Source of the DNA: an uncultured bacterium
GTDB lineage: Bacteria; Patescibacteriota; Saccharimonadia; Saccharimonadales; Saccharimonadaceae
DNA length: 64,000 nt
Direction: 5' to 3'
Assembly (NCBI GenBank): GCA_937863415.1
Contig: CALMFC010000005.1
Coordinates: forward strand, 1 to 64,000
This document shows positions 31,367-40,557 of the stretch, in pieces. Numbering within the stretch: position 1 is the first letter of the stretch; every line of letters starts with the position of its first letter. The position numbers were made by a program, and so were the translations under genes. The notes below the pieces were generated by a model. It ran no database searches. It worked only from the letters and a program-made list of their open reading frames with translations, and was not told where the DNA came from.

Positions 31367-31947
31367 ATAAAAGTGGTATGAACGCAACAAAACTTCGGGC
31401 TACACTTGGAACCGTTGTGGTGTTGATGATTGTTGTTATCGGCGTTGGATTTTACTTCACACAAGATTTCCTATCTAAGCAAGCTGCTGATGTTAATAGT
31501 ATCGTCGCAAAATCAACTGCCGGTAGCGGTAATTCTGAATCCGTAACTGAACTACAAAAGGCCATCCAGGACATGCAACCTGCGGTCGAAAAAGCCAACT
31601 CAATTATCACACCCTCGGTGTCATATACCGAGCAAATAATTAGCGATTTAAACAAAATTGCCGCTCAGGCTGGAGTTACGATTGCTGACTATTCATTTGC
31701 CGACAGTGCTGCCGGTAAAACTACTACAACGACGCCACAGCCAGCAAATGTTAGCGGGATTCAGATAAAAACAGCGACTGTTACTATAGCTAACCCGGTT
31801 CAATACTCATCCCTACTGACATTCATTAAGTTAATAGAGACAAACTTACCTAAAATGCAGATATCTGGTATTACTGTAGCCAAAGACACTAGTTCTGGTG
31901 GCACCGTAACTGTTCAGCCATTAACAGTGGAAGTTTATACAAGGTAA
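31363..31947 (+). CDS. pilO: Type IV pilus assembly protein PilO
   Basis: 194 residues: one N-terminal membrane helix (about 16-36), a helical region, then a ferredoxin-like domain (SSLLTFIKLIETNLPKMQISGITV). PilO pairs with PilN to form the periplasmic alignment complex. Identification rests on position after pilN, size and topology; sequence identity in this family is always low. Confidence 0.85.
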   Translation: MNKSGMNATKLRATLGTVVVLMIVVIGVGFYFTQDFLSKQAADVNSIVAKSTAGSGNSESVTELQKAIQDMQPAVEKANSIITPSVSYTEQIISDLNKIAAQAGVTIADYSFADSAAGKTTTTTPQPANVSGIQIKTATVTIANPVQYSSLLTFIKLIETNLPKMQISGITVAKDTSSGGTVTVQPLTVEVYTR

Positions 31948-31950
31948 ATC

Positions 31951-32244
31951 ATGAAAAATACTTCAATGTCTAAGTCTCTAAAACCAATCGTCAATATCTT
32001 TCGTAAATATAACGTAACTGTATTTATCGTTACAATGGTGGCTGGTTTAATTTTTGCCGTTTATACATTAACTAGTATTTTAACCACGCCCATTAACTCA
32101 ACGGGTATTGATGGAAACTCGCATAACCTGAAGGGGTCTTTCGATAACGAAACTATCAAGCGATTGAATAATCTAAAATCAAGTGACCAAAACCCATCGA
32201 CCCAAACCCCGACAACTGGCCGTATTAGCCCGTTCTCTGAATAA
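31951..32244 (+). CDS. Small bitopic membrane protein of the pilus operon
   Basis: 97 residues. A basic N-terminus, one membrane helix (about 24-46) and a polar Asn/Ser/Thr/Pro-rich tail. It starts 3 bp after pilO and is the last gene of the run. By position it could stand in for PilP, but there is no lipobox or HQ domain. A PilP-like role is a guess from context only. Confidence 0.6.
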   Translation: MKNTSMSKSLKPIVNIFRKYNVTVFIVTMVAGLIFAVYTLTSILTTPINSTGIDGNSHNLKGSFDNETIKRLNNLKSSDQNPSTQTPTTGRISPFSE

Positions 32245-32297
32245 GATCGAATAGTTTATCTCAGTTCCAATACAAGCATAAATGATATACTAAAACT

Positions 32298-32873
32298 ATG
32301 CTTGTCTTAGGATCGCGTCTTTTATCAATGCCTGTAATGAGCTTACAGACCGGTACTAAATTGGCAGAAGCCAACCTGCCCTTAATTGACCCGTCTAACC
32401 TAAAAATTTTAGCTTATAATGTCAGCGGACCACTACTTGGTAACAAAAAAACTTTGCTGTTAGTGTCTGACATACGCGAACTAGGTAAACTCGGCATGAT
32501 TATCGACAGCAGTGACGAATTCGTGGAACTAGACGATGTAGTAGCAATAAAAAAAGTCTCGGATCTAAACTTTAAGTTAATTGGCATGGCCGTTATAGAC
32601 GAAACAAAACGAAAGCTAGGTAAGCTTGAGGATTATAGCGTCGACACTGACAGCTTTGTCATTCAGCAACTACATGTCAAAAGAGGTTTGTTAAAAAGTT
32701 TATCCGAAACCGAATTATTGATACACAGATCCCAAATCGTTGAAATAAATGATACTCAAATAATCGTAAGAACGACCGCCAAAAAACTAGCCGCTACTCC
32801 GGCAAAACCTAATCAATTATCGTATATAAATCCGTTTAGGTCGCCTGCACCACAAACCGACAATCGAAATTAA
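32298..32873 (+). CDS. PRC-barrel domain protein
   Basis: 191 residues with two PRC-barrel-like halves. VLGSRLLSMPVMSLQTGTKLAEANLPLID opens the first, and LIGMAVIDETKRKLGKLEDYSVD opens the second, each in the family's pattern of a G-x-V/I-x-D turn. The tail is Pro/Asn-rich. PRC barrels bind RNA or membrane-protein partners (as in RimM and photosynthetic reaction centres); the partner here is unknown. TATACT (32286-32291) ends 6 nt before the ATG, so it has its own leaderless promoter. Confidence 0.78.
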   Translation: MLVLGSRLLSMPVMSLQTGTKLAEANLPLIDPSNLKILAYNVSGPLLGNKKTLLLVSDIRELGKLGMIIDSSDEFVELDDVVAIKKVSDLNFKLIGMAVIDETKRKLGKLEDYSVDTDSFVIQQLHVKRGLLKSLSETELLIHRSQIVEINDTQIIVRTTAKKLAATPAKPNQLSYINPFRSPAPQTDNRN

Positions 32874-32879
32874 ATAGTC

Positions 32880-33515
32880 TTAATCTTTTTCGCTCAACGC
32901 TGCTCTGATATCATCATACGAAAACCCTTGACGCGCAAGATAAGCCATGAATTTTTGATCATCAGGATATTTTGACCTCTTTTTGACGATTATTTTTTGA
33001 ATTTCTTCTGCATCTGAACGCTCGGAATCACCTAACATTTCAGCAATTATCGAACTATCTACCCCCTTTTGCCTTAGCTCCGAAGTTAGTTTACGTTTAC
33101 TTGCGCCTTTGGTGAGCGACCTATTATCGACCCAATACCTAGTAAATTTATTGTCGTCAATATACCCCTTTTCAAGTAGTCTGTAATAAACCCTGTCTGT
33201 AATCTCTTTGGGCACTCCAGGTCGCATTTCACCTGTTTTACTACGAGTCGGACGAGTCTTTCTGTACAGATAGTCTCTAACCTCCTTGGCACTGTGAGGC
33301 CTTATCAAACAATACTCTAGTGCTCGTGTGTAAAGTTTACCGAACTGACTTTCAGACTCTAGGCTACGTAGCTCTTCGTCTGTATATTCTTTACCAACTT
33401 TTAAACCTAGGTCCCCTACCTGAAAAATATCCAGACTAAAACGATATTTACCGTCAACCGAGACATTTACTCGATTCTTATCGCGTACCTGAGAAGATAT
33501 CGAAGTTATTTTCAT
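32880..33515 (-). CDS. recX: RecX regulatory protein
   Basis: 211 residues with three RecX three-helix repeats. LEYCLIRPHSAKEVRDYLYRK, then RVYYRLLEKGYIDDNKFTRYWVDN, GASKRKLTSELRQKGVD and FMAYLARQGFSYDDIRAAL are the conserved parts. RecX limits RecA filament extension. It is not next to recA in the same transcript: a small membrane-protein gene lies between and reads the other way. TATAAT ends 9 nt before the ATG. Confidence 0.92.
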   Translation of the reverse strand: MKITSISSQVRDKNRVNVSVDGKYRFSLDIFQVGDLGLKVGKEYTDEELRSLESESQFGKLYTRALEYCLIRPHSAKEVRDYLYRKTRPTRSKTGEMRPGVPKEITDRVYYRLLEKGYIDDNKFTRYWVDNRSLTKGASKRKLTSELRQKGVDSSIIAEMLGDSERSDAEEIQKIIVKKRSKYPDDQKFMAYLARQGFSYDDIRAALSEKD

Positions 33516-33594
33516 CTACTGATTATTATAACAACTACTACGGATAATGTACCACTTAGGCTATCGTCACATCAAAAACTGATATAATCAATCT

Positions 33595-34119
33595 ATGAAT
33601 AAAGATCTACCGCCGCCTACAGTAAATAAACCCCTAAACGAAAAACGATACACCACCTTTTATCACACAATGCTGATTTTAAGCACCATCGGAACAGCGG
33701 CTGCCGTGATTAATTTAACTAGCCTGCCTGCCACAATCAGCCTATATTCAGTGGCTCCGCTTAACTCCATTCTGGGGATTGCTGGACACGTGGTAACACT
33801 TATGGCTGTACTTTCTCTCGTACTTTTATGGCGTAAAGATGTTAATGGACTCTATCTCAAACTAGGTACCTATGCTACGACGATATTAATTACTATTGGA
33901 TTATTCTTTACGGGTGAATCTATGGCAAAAGAAATAATCAAACAAATCAAGAAAGAATTTTCTAGCCAGGGTATAGCAGTCGACGATTCGTTCGTTTCAA
34001 CGCTTTCATACGTATCGATTTATGTATCTATAGGCATGGGTATAGTAACCTCGATTGTTTTCGGGTTACTTTGGTGGTACGCCTGGAAGAATCAGGTCAA
34101 AGCAGATAGCGACGCCTAA
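33595..34119 (+). CDS. Four-helix membrane protein, unknown
   Basis: 174 residues with membrane segments at about 24-44, 55-80, 90-108 and 138-162. No charged motifs inside the helices and no named family. TATAAT ends 6 nt before ATG 33595. It sits between divergent recX and convergent recA, ending 1 bp from the recA stop. The polar loop before the last helix (EIIKQIKKEFSSQG) is probably cytoplasmic. Confidence 0.6.
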   Translation: MNKDLPPPTVNKPLNEKRYTTFYHTMLILSTIGTAAAVINLTSLPATISLYSVAPLNSILGIAGHVVTLMAVLSLVLLWRKDVNGLYLKLGTYATTILITIGLFFTGESMAKEIIKQIKKEFSSQGIAVDDSFVSTLSYVSIYVSIGMGIVTSIVFGLLWWYAWKNQVKADSDA

Positions 34120-34120
34120 A

Positions 34121-35161
34121 CTATTCAGCTTCTTCGGCGACTTTAGTACGTACTTTCTTTTCAATTTCGGCTAGAACTTTAGGATTCTCAGCTAAATACT
34201 CTTTGCTTGCTTCACGTCCCTGACCAATTTTTGCGTCACCATAGTCAAACCAAGCACCTGACTTTCCAACAATACCGTGTAGAACTGCTAGGTCCAAAAC
34301 ATCACCAGTCTTGCTAATACCCTCGTTATACATTATGTCGAATTCCGCTATTCTAAATGGAGGTGCAATCTTGTTTTTGACAACTTTCACCTTGGTCCGA
34401 CTACCAATAATATCTTCGCCCGATTTAATTTGACCGGTTCTACGAATATCTAATCGAACAGATGCATAAAACTTCAAGGCGTTTCCGCCAGTTGTTGTCT
34501 CAGGGTTACCGAACATCACACCTATCTTCATGCGAATCTGGTTAATAAATATAACGGTTGTATGACTTTTGTTAATAATACCAGTAAGCTTACGAAGAGC
34601 CTGGCTCATTAACCTAGCCTGCAAGCCCATGTGGCTATCGCCCATGTCGCCGTCAATCTCAGCTTGTGGGACAAGTGCTGCTACTGAATCCACAACCACT
34701 AAATCAACTGCGTTTGACCGAACTAGAGTTTCAGCAATTTCAAGAGCCTGTTCACCATTATCAGGTTGAGACACTAACAAATTGTCCGTATCAACACCTA
34801 GGCGACGGGCATAGGCTGGATCAAGAGCATGCTCAGCATCAATAAAGGCAGCCGTTCCGCCAAGCTTTTGAATTTCAGCAATCGCATGCAAGGTTAATGT
34901 AGTCTTACCTGAAGATTCAGGGCCATAAATCTCCAAAATACGTCCGCGCGGAAAACCACCACCAAGCGCTAAATCAAGCGAAAGCGACCCACTGCTGAAT
35001 AATTCAACGTTAACAGCCTGAGTGTCGCCGAGGCGTCGGATGGCACCATCCCCAAACTGCTTATTGATTTGCTCTTGAGCAAGCCCTAAAGCTTTAAGTT
35101 TACCCTCAGTTGCGGTTGGTTTTACACCAACAGCAGCTTTTACGGCCTTCTTTGCAGACAT
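34121..35161 (-). CDS. recA: Recombinase RecA
   Basis: 346 residues. Walker [15 protein letters not shown] (about residue 74), Walker [14 protein letters not shown], loop L1 [20 protein letters not shown], loop L2 [21 protein letters not shown], and a short C-terminal domain. It forms filaments on ssDNA for homologous recombination and is probably needed to use DNA taken up by the pilus/ComEC route. Shine-Dalgarno GAGAGGGA precedes ATG 35161, with TATAAT at 35189-35194 and a palindrome immediately beyond. Confidence 0.98.
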   Translation of the reverse strand: MSAKKAVKAAVGVKPTATEGKLKALGLAQEQINKQFGDGAIRRLGDTQAVNVELFSSGSLSLDLALGGGFPRGRILEIYGPESSGKTTLTLHAIAEIQKLGGTAAFIDAEHALDPAYARRLGVDTDNLLVSQPDNGEQALEIAETLVRSNAVDLVVVDSVAALVPQAEIDGDMGDSHMGLQARLMSQALRKLTGIINKSHTTVIFINQIRMKIGVMFGNPETTTGGNALKFYASVRLDIRRTGQIKSGEDIIGSRTKVKVVKNKIAPPFRIAEFDIMYNEGISKTGDVLDLAVLHGIVGKSGAWFDYGDAKIGQGREASKEYLAENPKVLAEIEKKVRTKVAEEAE

Positions 35162-35188
35162 ATATTTCCCTCTCTTTAATCTGTTCTT

Positions 35189-35194
35189 ATTATA
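35189..35194 (-). promoter_or_regulatory. -10 box of recA
   Basis: TATAAT on the minus strand, 27 nt before the recA start. Unlike many genes here it has room for a Shine-Dalgarno. Confidence 0.7.
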
Positions 35195-35195
35195 A

Positions 35196-35249
35196 CATTG
35201 ACGAGACGAGGAAGCGAAAACTCGTTTTCAGTTCCGAGACGACCTAATG
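35196..35249. repeat. Palindromic repeat, copy 2, over the recA -35 region
   Basis: Same 54-bp element as 16184-16238, including the GAAAAC-GA-GTTTTC dyad (minus-strand reading), ending 1 bp from the TATAAT. This may be an operator shared with the clpC unit. Confidence 0.75.
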
Positions 35250-35316
35250 TTTCAATAACTCTTCAGGGTTATTATACAAGAAATACAAACAATATAATAG
35301 ATTATATTATGGTGTA

Positions 35317-35435
35317 CCCATGTTGATTTCAGAAGACTGTGAAAGCGGTTGCAATAACCGATTTCAGCCGAACGCTTGTTTAATATGCCAAGTGGCATAT
35401 TAAACAAAAAGTGTGCTGATGAAATTAACATGGGC
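35317..35435 (+). ncRNA. Candidate structured RNA or miniature element
   Basis: Outer arms CCCATGTTGATTTCA (35317-35331) and TGAAATTAACATGGG (35421-35435) pair almost fully. Inside are GAAAGCGGTT...AACCGATTTC (35341-35365) and a perfect 14-bp hairpin TTGTTTAATATGCC / GGCATATTAAACAA with an AAGT loop (35376-35407). A TATAAT at 35293-35298 could promote it. No coding frame. A small RNA, a MITE or a complex terminator are all possible. Confidence 0.5.
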
Positions 35436-35472
35436 GCAGCGTAATATAGTCCAATCAAAACGTAGAGTTTGC

Positions 35473-35478
35473 TATACT
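35473..35478 (+). promoter_or_regulatory. -10 box of the pilin gene
   Basis: TATACT, then AGCAAT, then ATG 35485. Confidence 0.7.
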
Positions 35479-35484
35479 AGCAAT

Positions 35485-35880
35485 ATGACAAAACGATCAA
35501 AGGGATTTACGGTTATTGAACTTCTTTTTGTAATAGTGATTGCGGCAATTGCCTCAATTTTGTTTTTCGTACAAAAACAAAATGTCACTATAGCAGCCCA
35601 AGACGTGCAGCGTAAAACCGCCATTAATGCTATGTATTATGGCCTAGAGGAAGTGTTTTACCCTGCCAACAAATACTACCCTCAGTCTATTTCTGCTGAT
35701 AACCTAAAGTCAGTCGAGCCGTCTTTATTTACGGACCCAAATGGCATCACAATCGGTTCAGCCGGTAGCGACTACACCTACAAACCAACCAACTGTAACG
35801 ACGGTAAATGTAAAAGCTATACACTAAAAAGCACTCTTCAAAACGAAGCTGACTTTATTAAAACTAGCAGACACAATTAG
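35485..35880 (+). CDS. Type IV pilin-like protein
   Basis: 131 residues. A short basic leader MTKRSKG is followed by FTVIELLFVIVIAAIASILFF, a class III prepilin signal cleaved after Gly, with Glu at mature position 5. The rest is a small pseudopilin domain with a cysteine pair (NCNDGKCKSY). It is probably a major or minor subunit of the fibre built by PilB/PilC. Start fixed by TATACT 6 nt upstream. It overlaps the convergent PH-domain gene by 4 bp. Confidence 0.9.
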   Translation: MTKRSKGFTVIELLFVIVIAAIASILFFVQKQNVTIAAQDVQRKTAINAMYYGLEEVFYPANKYYPQSISADNLKSVEPSLFTDPNGITIGSAGSDYTYKPTNCNDGKCKSYTLKSTLQNEADFIKTSRHN

Positions 35881-36620
35881 TCGCCGCTAACCGGACGACC
35901 ATTTTTGAATGCCTCAACTGCATTGTTGAGCGCTGCAATATGTTCTTTTGGGTTAGTGGCATACGAAAACCGATATGTTGTTTCGTCTCCTTGGGTGCTG
36001 AGCCTAATTGAGCCATAGTTAAGCAGTTGTTGCAATAAACTGTGTTGAAAGTAACTAGCGTCTTCAACGTTACCCAGACTGACGGTTTGTTCATGTTTAG
36101 CAAACAGCCCGGTCTGAATCTCTTGAATAACACTCTCGTTAGTTAGATAAAACTTGTTGTTAGTATAGATAAAATATGCGATATATGTCCCGCCAATGAC
36201 CAGCCCAATATACAGCAAAACAAATAACGCAACTACTGAATTATCTAGTGTAGGATTATTCAAAAACTTCTCTGTAAATAAACTCAAGTTAAATAAAACC
36301 GCAAAGCCAAGTGCGACCAATATTGTCCCGATTCCGAGTGGTAATACTAGCCCAATTGGATGACGTCTGACGGCACTAATGACGTATTCACCATCGGTTA
36401 GGTTTAGTTCTGGGAACATTTGTTTTGAGCGCTCGTTTTTAAGTTTGGTCGCGTCACTTATTTCTTGTTTTATTGGCTCTGTAAGACGAGCAACATGTAC
36501 CACCTGCTTCTCGGTTGCGGTCGACGTATCCTGAGCGGGCGGATGGGCATAAAGAGGCTGGCCATTAGCATCGTAGGCGACTGGTCTTTCAAGATTTGGC
36601 GTCTCAGAATCTGGCTGCAT
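35877..36620 (-). CDS. PH-domain membrane protein (bPH_2-like)
   Basis: 247 residues. A polar Pro/Thr-rich N-terminus (1-75), two membrane helices (about 90-115 and 130-155), then a bacterial pleckstrin-homology domain (about 155-235): FYLTNESVIQEIQTGLFAKHEQTVSLGNVEDASYFQHSLLQQLLNYGSI is the YdbS-like pattern. Function in envelope maintenance is suspected for the family but not defined. TATAAT ends 6 nt before the ATG. Confidence 0.8.
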   Translation of the reverse strand: MQPDSETPNLERPVAYDANGQPLYAHPPAQDTSTATEKQVVHVARLTEPIKQEISDATKLKNERSKQMFPELNLTDGEYVISAVRRHPIGLVLPLGIGTILVALGFAVLFNLSLFTEKFLNNPTLDNSVVALFVLLYIGLVIGGTYIAYFIYTNNKFYLTNESVIQEIQTGLFAKHEQTVSLGNVEDASYFQHSLLQQLLNYGSIRLSTQGDETTYRFSYATNPKEHIAALNNAVEAFKNGRPVSGD

Positions 36621-36659
36621 GTCTACATTATATCATCTGAGGCCTAACCTCAGTCAAAA

Positions 36660-37688
36660 CTAAACTAATTTTTGCTGTTTATCGTCATCCGCTCTACCTA
36701 GGTGCTTATACACCTTGGCGGTAACTCGCCTTCCCCTTGGAGTTCGTTCAATGAAACCAATTTGCAGTAAATATGGTTCATAAAAATCTTCGATTGTTGT
36801 AGTTTCATCACCGGTCAAAGCCGCAATCGTATTTAATCCAACCGGACTCATGCCGTAATTATCTATAATGCTAGTTAGTAAGTTTCGATCACCCGGATCT
36901 AGCCCCAGTTCATCAATCTCGAGTAGTGTTAGTGCGGCCTTAGCAGTCGGAACATCAATAATACCGTCTCCATTAACATCGGCATAATCACGTACTCGTT
37001 TTAATAACCTGTTAGCAATTCTAGGCGTTAAACGCGCCCTAGTTGATAGCATGTCTGATGCTTCTGGATCAATCTTGCTTTCTAAAATACCAGACGAACG
37101 GGTTATAATCTTTGAAATTTCAGCTGGTGTATAAAATTCATGTCGATAAATGTGCCCGAAACGATCACGAAGTGGTGCTGTCAAGGCACCGGTTCTAGTA
37201 GTTGCCCCAATCACAGTAAACTTCGGCAGGTCCAAACGAACACTTCGAGCTGCGGGGCCTTTACCAATCATGATATCTAGTTTGAAATCTTCCATCGCGC
37301 TATAAAGCACCTCTTCAACACTTCGTCCCAGACGGTGAATCTCATCAATAAACAAAATATCGCCATCAGTAAGATTCGTTAAAATACTAGCTAAATCACC
37401 GGCGCGCTCAATGGCTGGACCCGATGTGATTCGGATATTTGCGCCCATTTCATTCGCGATAACTGTTGCCATTGTCGTTTTACCCAGGCCTGGAGGACCA
37501 TATAACAAGATGTGATCAATCGGCTCACCACGTTTTTTGGCTGCCTCGATTGCTAATTTAAGATTTTTCTTTAGCCTATCTTGACCAATGTAATCCTTAA
37601 AGGATCGAGGCCTCAAAGTAACCTCAATAATCTGCTCGTCATCATCAGCAGCATGACTGGTTGTATCTATGATTCGCTCAATTGCCAT
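36660..37688 (-). CDS. ruvB: Holliday junction branch migration ATPase RuvB
   Basis: 342 residues. Walker [15 protein letters not shown], Walker [17 protein letters not shown], sensor 1 [17 protein letters not shown], and a C-terminal winged helix ending in RTPRGRRVT. With RuvA it drives branch migration of Holliday junctions. TATACT (37696-37701) ends 7 nt before the ATG, so it can be expressed apart from ruvA. Confidence 0.98.
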   Translation of the reverse strand: MAIERIIDTTSHAADDDEQIIEVTLRPRSFKDYIGQDRLKKNLKLAIEAAKKRGEPIDHILLYGPPGLGKTTMATVIANEMGANIRITSGPAIERAGDLASILTNLTDGDILFIDEIHRLGRSVEEVLYSAMEDFKLDIMIGKGPAARSVRLDLPKFTVIGATTRTGALTAPLRDRFGHIYRHEFYTPAEISKIITRSSGILESKIDPEASDMLSTRARLTPRIANRLLKRVRDYADVNGDGIIDVPTAKAALTLLEIDELGLDPGDRNLLTSIIDNYGMSPVGLNTIAALTGDETTTIEDFYEPYLLQIGFIERTPRGRRVTAKVYKHLGRADDDKQQKLV

Positions 37689-37744
37689 TACTATTAGTAT
37701 ACCAGCCTATGAATTAATCGCTCGTGCAATCTTTCGGGGCAGTC

Positions 37745-38311
37745 TTAACCTTTTAATGCCTGGGTTACTCGTTCGGCAGTTGATAAATTGTTCGGAACTG
37801 GTTCTAAAGCCTTGCTAGCATCGGCTAGGTTGTAACCAAGAGCCATCAAAGCCTCAAGCGCCTCGTCATTAGCAGCAACTGAATTAGATGTCTTGCGGGT
37901 GATTTGAACTGCTAAACCAACCTTGTCAGACAAATCTACGACTACACGTTCAGCCGTCCTCTTACCTACACCTGCCGCTTGGGTTATATAGGCTGTGTCA
38001 CTGTTGGCGATCGCATTGCGAACTGATTCGGTGTCACTAATTGATAAAATTGACAATGCAGCTTTTGGCCCAACACCCTGGACAGTGATTAGCATTTCAA
38101 ATAATTTCTTGGCGACTAAACTTTTGAACCCGAACAATTCCTGACTTTGCTCGCGTACGTGATGATAGGTATGAAATTTCATGGTTTCATTAATGACAGC
38201 TGCGTCAAAGTCAACTGCGCTAACTTGTACCTCATAACCAACGCCTTGGACATCAACAATAACCGACGACCCAAACTTTTCAACAACAGTACCTACAACA
38301 TGTGCAATCAT
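37745..38311 (-). CDS. ruvA: Holliday junction protein RuvA
   Basis: 188 residues. An OB-fold start (MIAHVVGTVVEKFGSSVIVDVQGVGYEV), two helix-hairpin-helix motifs (VQGVGPKAALSILS and AAGVGKRTAERVVVDL), and a C-terminal three-helix domain (EALMALGYNLADASKAL) that contacts RuvB. TACAAT ends 6 nt before the ATG. It lies 4 bp after ruvC. Confidence 0.97.
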   Translation of the reverse strand: MIAHVVGTVVEKFGSSVIVDVQGVGYEVQVSAVDFDAAVINETMKFHTYHHVREQSQELFGFKSLVAKKLFEMLITVQGVGPKAALSILSISDTESVRNAIANSDTAYITQAAGVGKRTAERVVVDLSDKVGLAVQITRKTSNSVAANDEALEALMALGYNLADASKALEPVPNNLSTAERVTQALKG

Positions 38312-38315
38312 GAAC

Positions 38316-38795
38316 CTATTGTACCACCCTGCTCATCAGTGAGTGCGTAATAGCAGCCGCCAAGGCATCAGCGCAGTCGTCAGGTTTTGGAACTTCCGAC
38401 AAACCAAGTTGCAGACGCACCATTTCTTGGACTTGTTTTTTATCAGCCTTACCATAACCCGTAATTGTCTGTTTAATTTGAAGTGGCGTATATTCAGAAA
38501 TAGTCAGTCCGCCTTTTCTACCTGCTAACATTGCTACGCCTCTAGCTTGAGCGACAGTCATGGCAGTCGTAACGTTTTGTGCAAAAAACAGTTTCTCGAT
38601 CGACATAACGTCTGGTTTTGTTTCGCTAATAATCGTCGTCAAACTATCGTAAATATCTTCTAAGCGTTCGTCGTGTGGCGTATGTGCAGGTGTAGTTATT
38701 ACTCCGGCATCAATTAATTTCATTTTGCCACTGTCGACTTCAATAACGCCGAACCCCAAAATTCCAGTTCCTGGGTCAATCCCAATAATTCTCAT
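38316..38795 (-). CDS. ruvC: Holliday junction resolvase RuvC
   Basis: 159 residues, RNase H-like fold. Catalytic acids are in IIGIDPGTG (Asp7), MSIEKLFFAQN (Glu) and DDCADALAAA (two Asp). It cuts Holliday junctions symmetrically after RuvAB branch migration. First gene of ruvC-ruvA-ruvB. TATACT (38802-38807) ends 6 nt before ATG 38795. Confidence 0.97.
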   Translation of the reverse strand: MRIIGIDPGTGILGFGVIEVDSGKMKLIDAGVITTPAHTPHDERLEDIYDSLTTIISETKPDVMSIEKLFFAQNVTTAMTVAQARGVAMLAGRKGGLTISEYTPLQIKQTITGYGKADKKQVQEMVRLQLGLSEVPKPDDCADALAAAITHSLMSRVVQ

Positions 38796-38823
38796 ACCTA
38801 CAGTATAACATCGAAGAAATTAG

Positions 38824-40515
38824 CTAACTCTTACTAACAAACCACATCTTATTAACGACCCAGTTATACAATCTGACTAGTTCACTTCTCCATTCCCAGA
38901 TTGCATAAATAATTGCCATTAAACCAAGCCCTGCTGCGACCCACCAACCCGTATATCCAACACCTGAATCAACGTTAGTTGTCTGAACAGGATACGGCGC
39001 ATCTGTCATTTGAACGACCGTCTTGCATCGATTTGTTTCGGGGTTTCTAATTTTACCCTCCTCGCATGGTGATTGGACACTTGTTGATGCACCTAGCACA
39101 CTTCGACACCTATTGGTTTCTGGATTTCTGTATTCATCTGCTCCACACGGAACTAGAGTCGGCTGCGTAATATTATTACGACAACGATTAGTTTCAGGAC
39201 TTCTATACTGATTAGCTAAGCATGGTTTTAACGATGTTTGGCTAATAACGGGCTGAACTTTGGGCGTCTCTACTGCAATCGACTCTAAATTAGCCTCGCC
39301 CGGAGTCGGTCTATTAGTGTACACCCATGAGTCATTTATAAGCGCCCAGGCCATGTCGTCTTGTGGTGAAGAGTACGCATCAGATAAACCTAGTTTGGTC
39401 CCATCCGCTAAGCCCAATCCAACTGCACTGGATGTATTTATTAATGTAAATGGAATTTGATTATTATAAAACACAGCATAACTTTTGGCGCCAATCACTG
39501 AACCGAGCGGAAAGTTATACGATTTACTGCTGTCAAACCCGATTAATAATCTGTAGTATTCTAGGCTAATTTCTGTATCATCAGGGTTGTATATCTCTAT
39601 AAATTCACGTCCATTGTCGTTACCTGCAGTATTTGGCATAATTTCGTTAATTTGAGGTGGCAAGCCAGCGACAACGCAACTACCACCTAATTCAATAAAC
39701 CCACTAGGGACCACACTTTGTATGCCGTCAAAATTTAGACACATATCTGACCTAGCGCAGTCACCGCTCATATCGACCACGTAGCCTAGTGGAACTTCGG
39801 ACTGCAAATCATCAATATTTAGACACACATCAACCGGTACAGGTTGACACAAATTATCTTCATCGCGGTAATAACCGTCTGGCATAAGTGGCTGAATCCC
39901 ATCAATATTCGAGCATATGTCATCAACCTCGCTAATCGCACCGGTTAAATATGTCTCTCTTAAACTAGAGTCCATAAAATCCAAACTGTTGTCGTCGGTG
40001 TCTATATAAGATCCGTCAAGCGACGTATTTCTTTCGATAACATGGTTTATATTAGTTGGGTTAAAATTAAAGGCCGCTGTTTCTGGTTGCGTGGCCCCAC
40101 CCCAACCAATACGATCTACCTCATTCTGACTTTCGTCTAAAATATAAATATGTCCGCCTGTTGAAGTACCTAAACCAACATCTAAATTAAAATCAGCGTC
40201 AACCCCTAGTTCATTCGACCCAATTAAAACGTACGACAACCCGCTCAAAATCAGATGCGTCGTGGCACTGTCACTATCAAAACAGAGCAGTTTGTCTTTG
40301 GTTTTACCACTGGCGCTCGTATGATAAACACACCAATTAGTTATATCGACAGGGTCTTCGCTAGTATTAAATAGTTCGACTAATCTGCTGTTAGAGCTAT
40401 TACCAATTTGAACCTGTGAAATTACTAGATTATGACTAACCGCGGCAACAGGAGTAAGCAGAAGTGTTAGAAAAAATAGGCTGAAAATAAACGTAAATAA
40501 ATATCGTTTATGCAT
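38824..40515 (-). CDS. Surface protein with lamin-tail domains and PETNRC repeats
   Basis: 563 residues. Signal peptide (about 1-25), a first lamin-tail domain (about 28-165; VISQVQIGNSSNSRLVELFN), a cysteine-rich middle with repeats of the LQS.VP.GY type, and a second lamin-tail domain (about 283-405; INEIMPNTAGNDNGREFIEIYN). Then come three repeats C-x4-EYR-x-PETNRCR-like (about 425-505) and a C-terminal membrane helix (about 523-543) with a short cytoplasmic tail. It is probably an outer surface adhesin or scaffold held by its C-terminus. Lamin-tail domains are common in secreted bacterial proteins near nucleases and adhesins. TATGAT ends 6 nt before the ATG. Confidence 0.85.
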   Translation of the reverse strand: MHKRYLFTFIFSLFFLTLLLTPVAAVSHNLVISQVQIGNSSNSRLVELFNTSEDPVDITNWCVYHTSASGKTKDKLLCFDSDSATTHLILSGLSYVLIGSNELGVDADFNLDVGLGTSTGGHIYILDESQNEVDRIGWGGATQPETAAFNFNPTNINHVIERNTSLDGSYIDTDDNSLDFMDSSLRETYLTGAISEVDDICSNIDGIQPLMPDGYYRDEDNLCQPVPVDVCLNIDDLQSEVPLGYVVDMSGDCARSDMCLNFDGIQSVVPSGFIELGGSCVVAGLPPQINEIMPNTAGNDNGREFIEIYNPDDTEISLEYYRLLIGFDSSKSYNFPLGSVIGAKSYAVFYNNQIPFTLINTSSAVGLGLADGTKLGLSDAYSSPQDDMAWALINDSWVYTNRPTPGEANLESIAVETPKVQPVISQTSLKPCLANQYRSPETNRCRNNITQPTLVPCGADEYRNPETNRCRSVLGASTSVQSPCEEGKIRNPETNRCKTVVQMTDAPYPVQTTNVDSGVGYTGWWVAAGLGLMAIIYAIWEWRSELVRLYNWVVNKMWFVSKS

Positions 40516-40557
40516 ACAAAAATCATAAACAAATTCTAAGCTAATTACAAGTTTATT

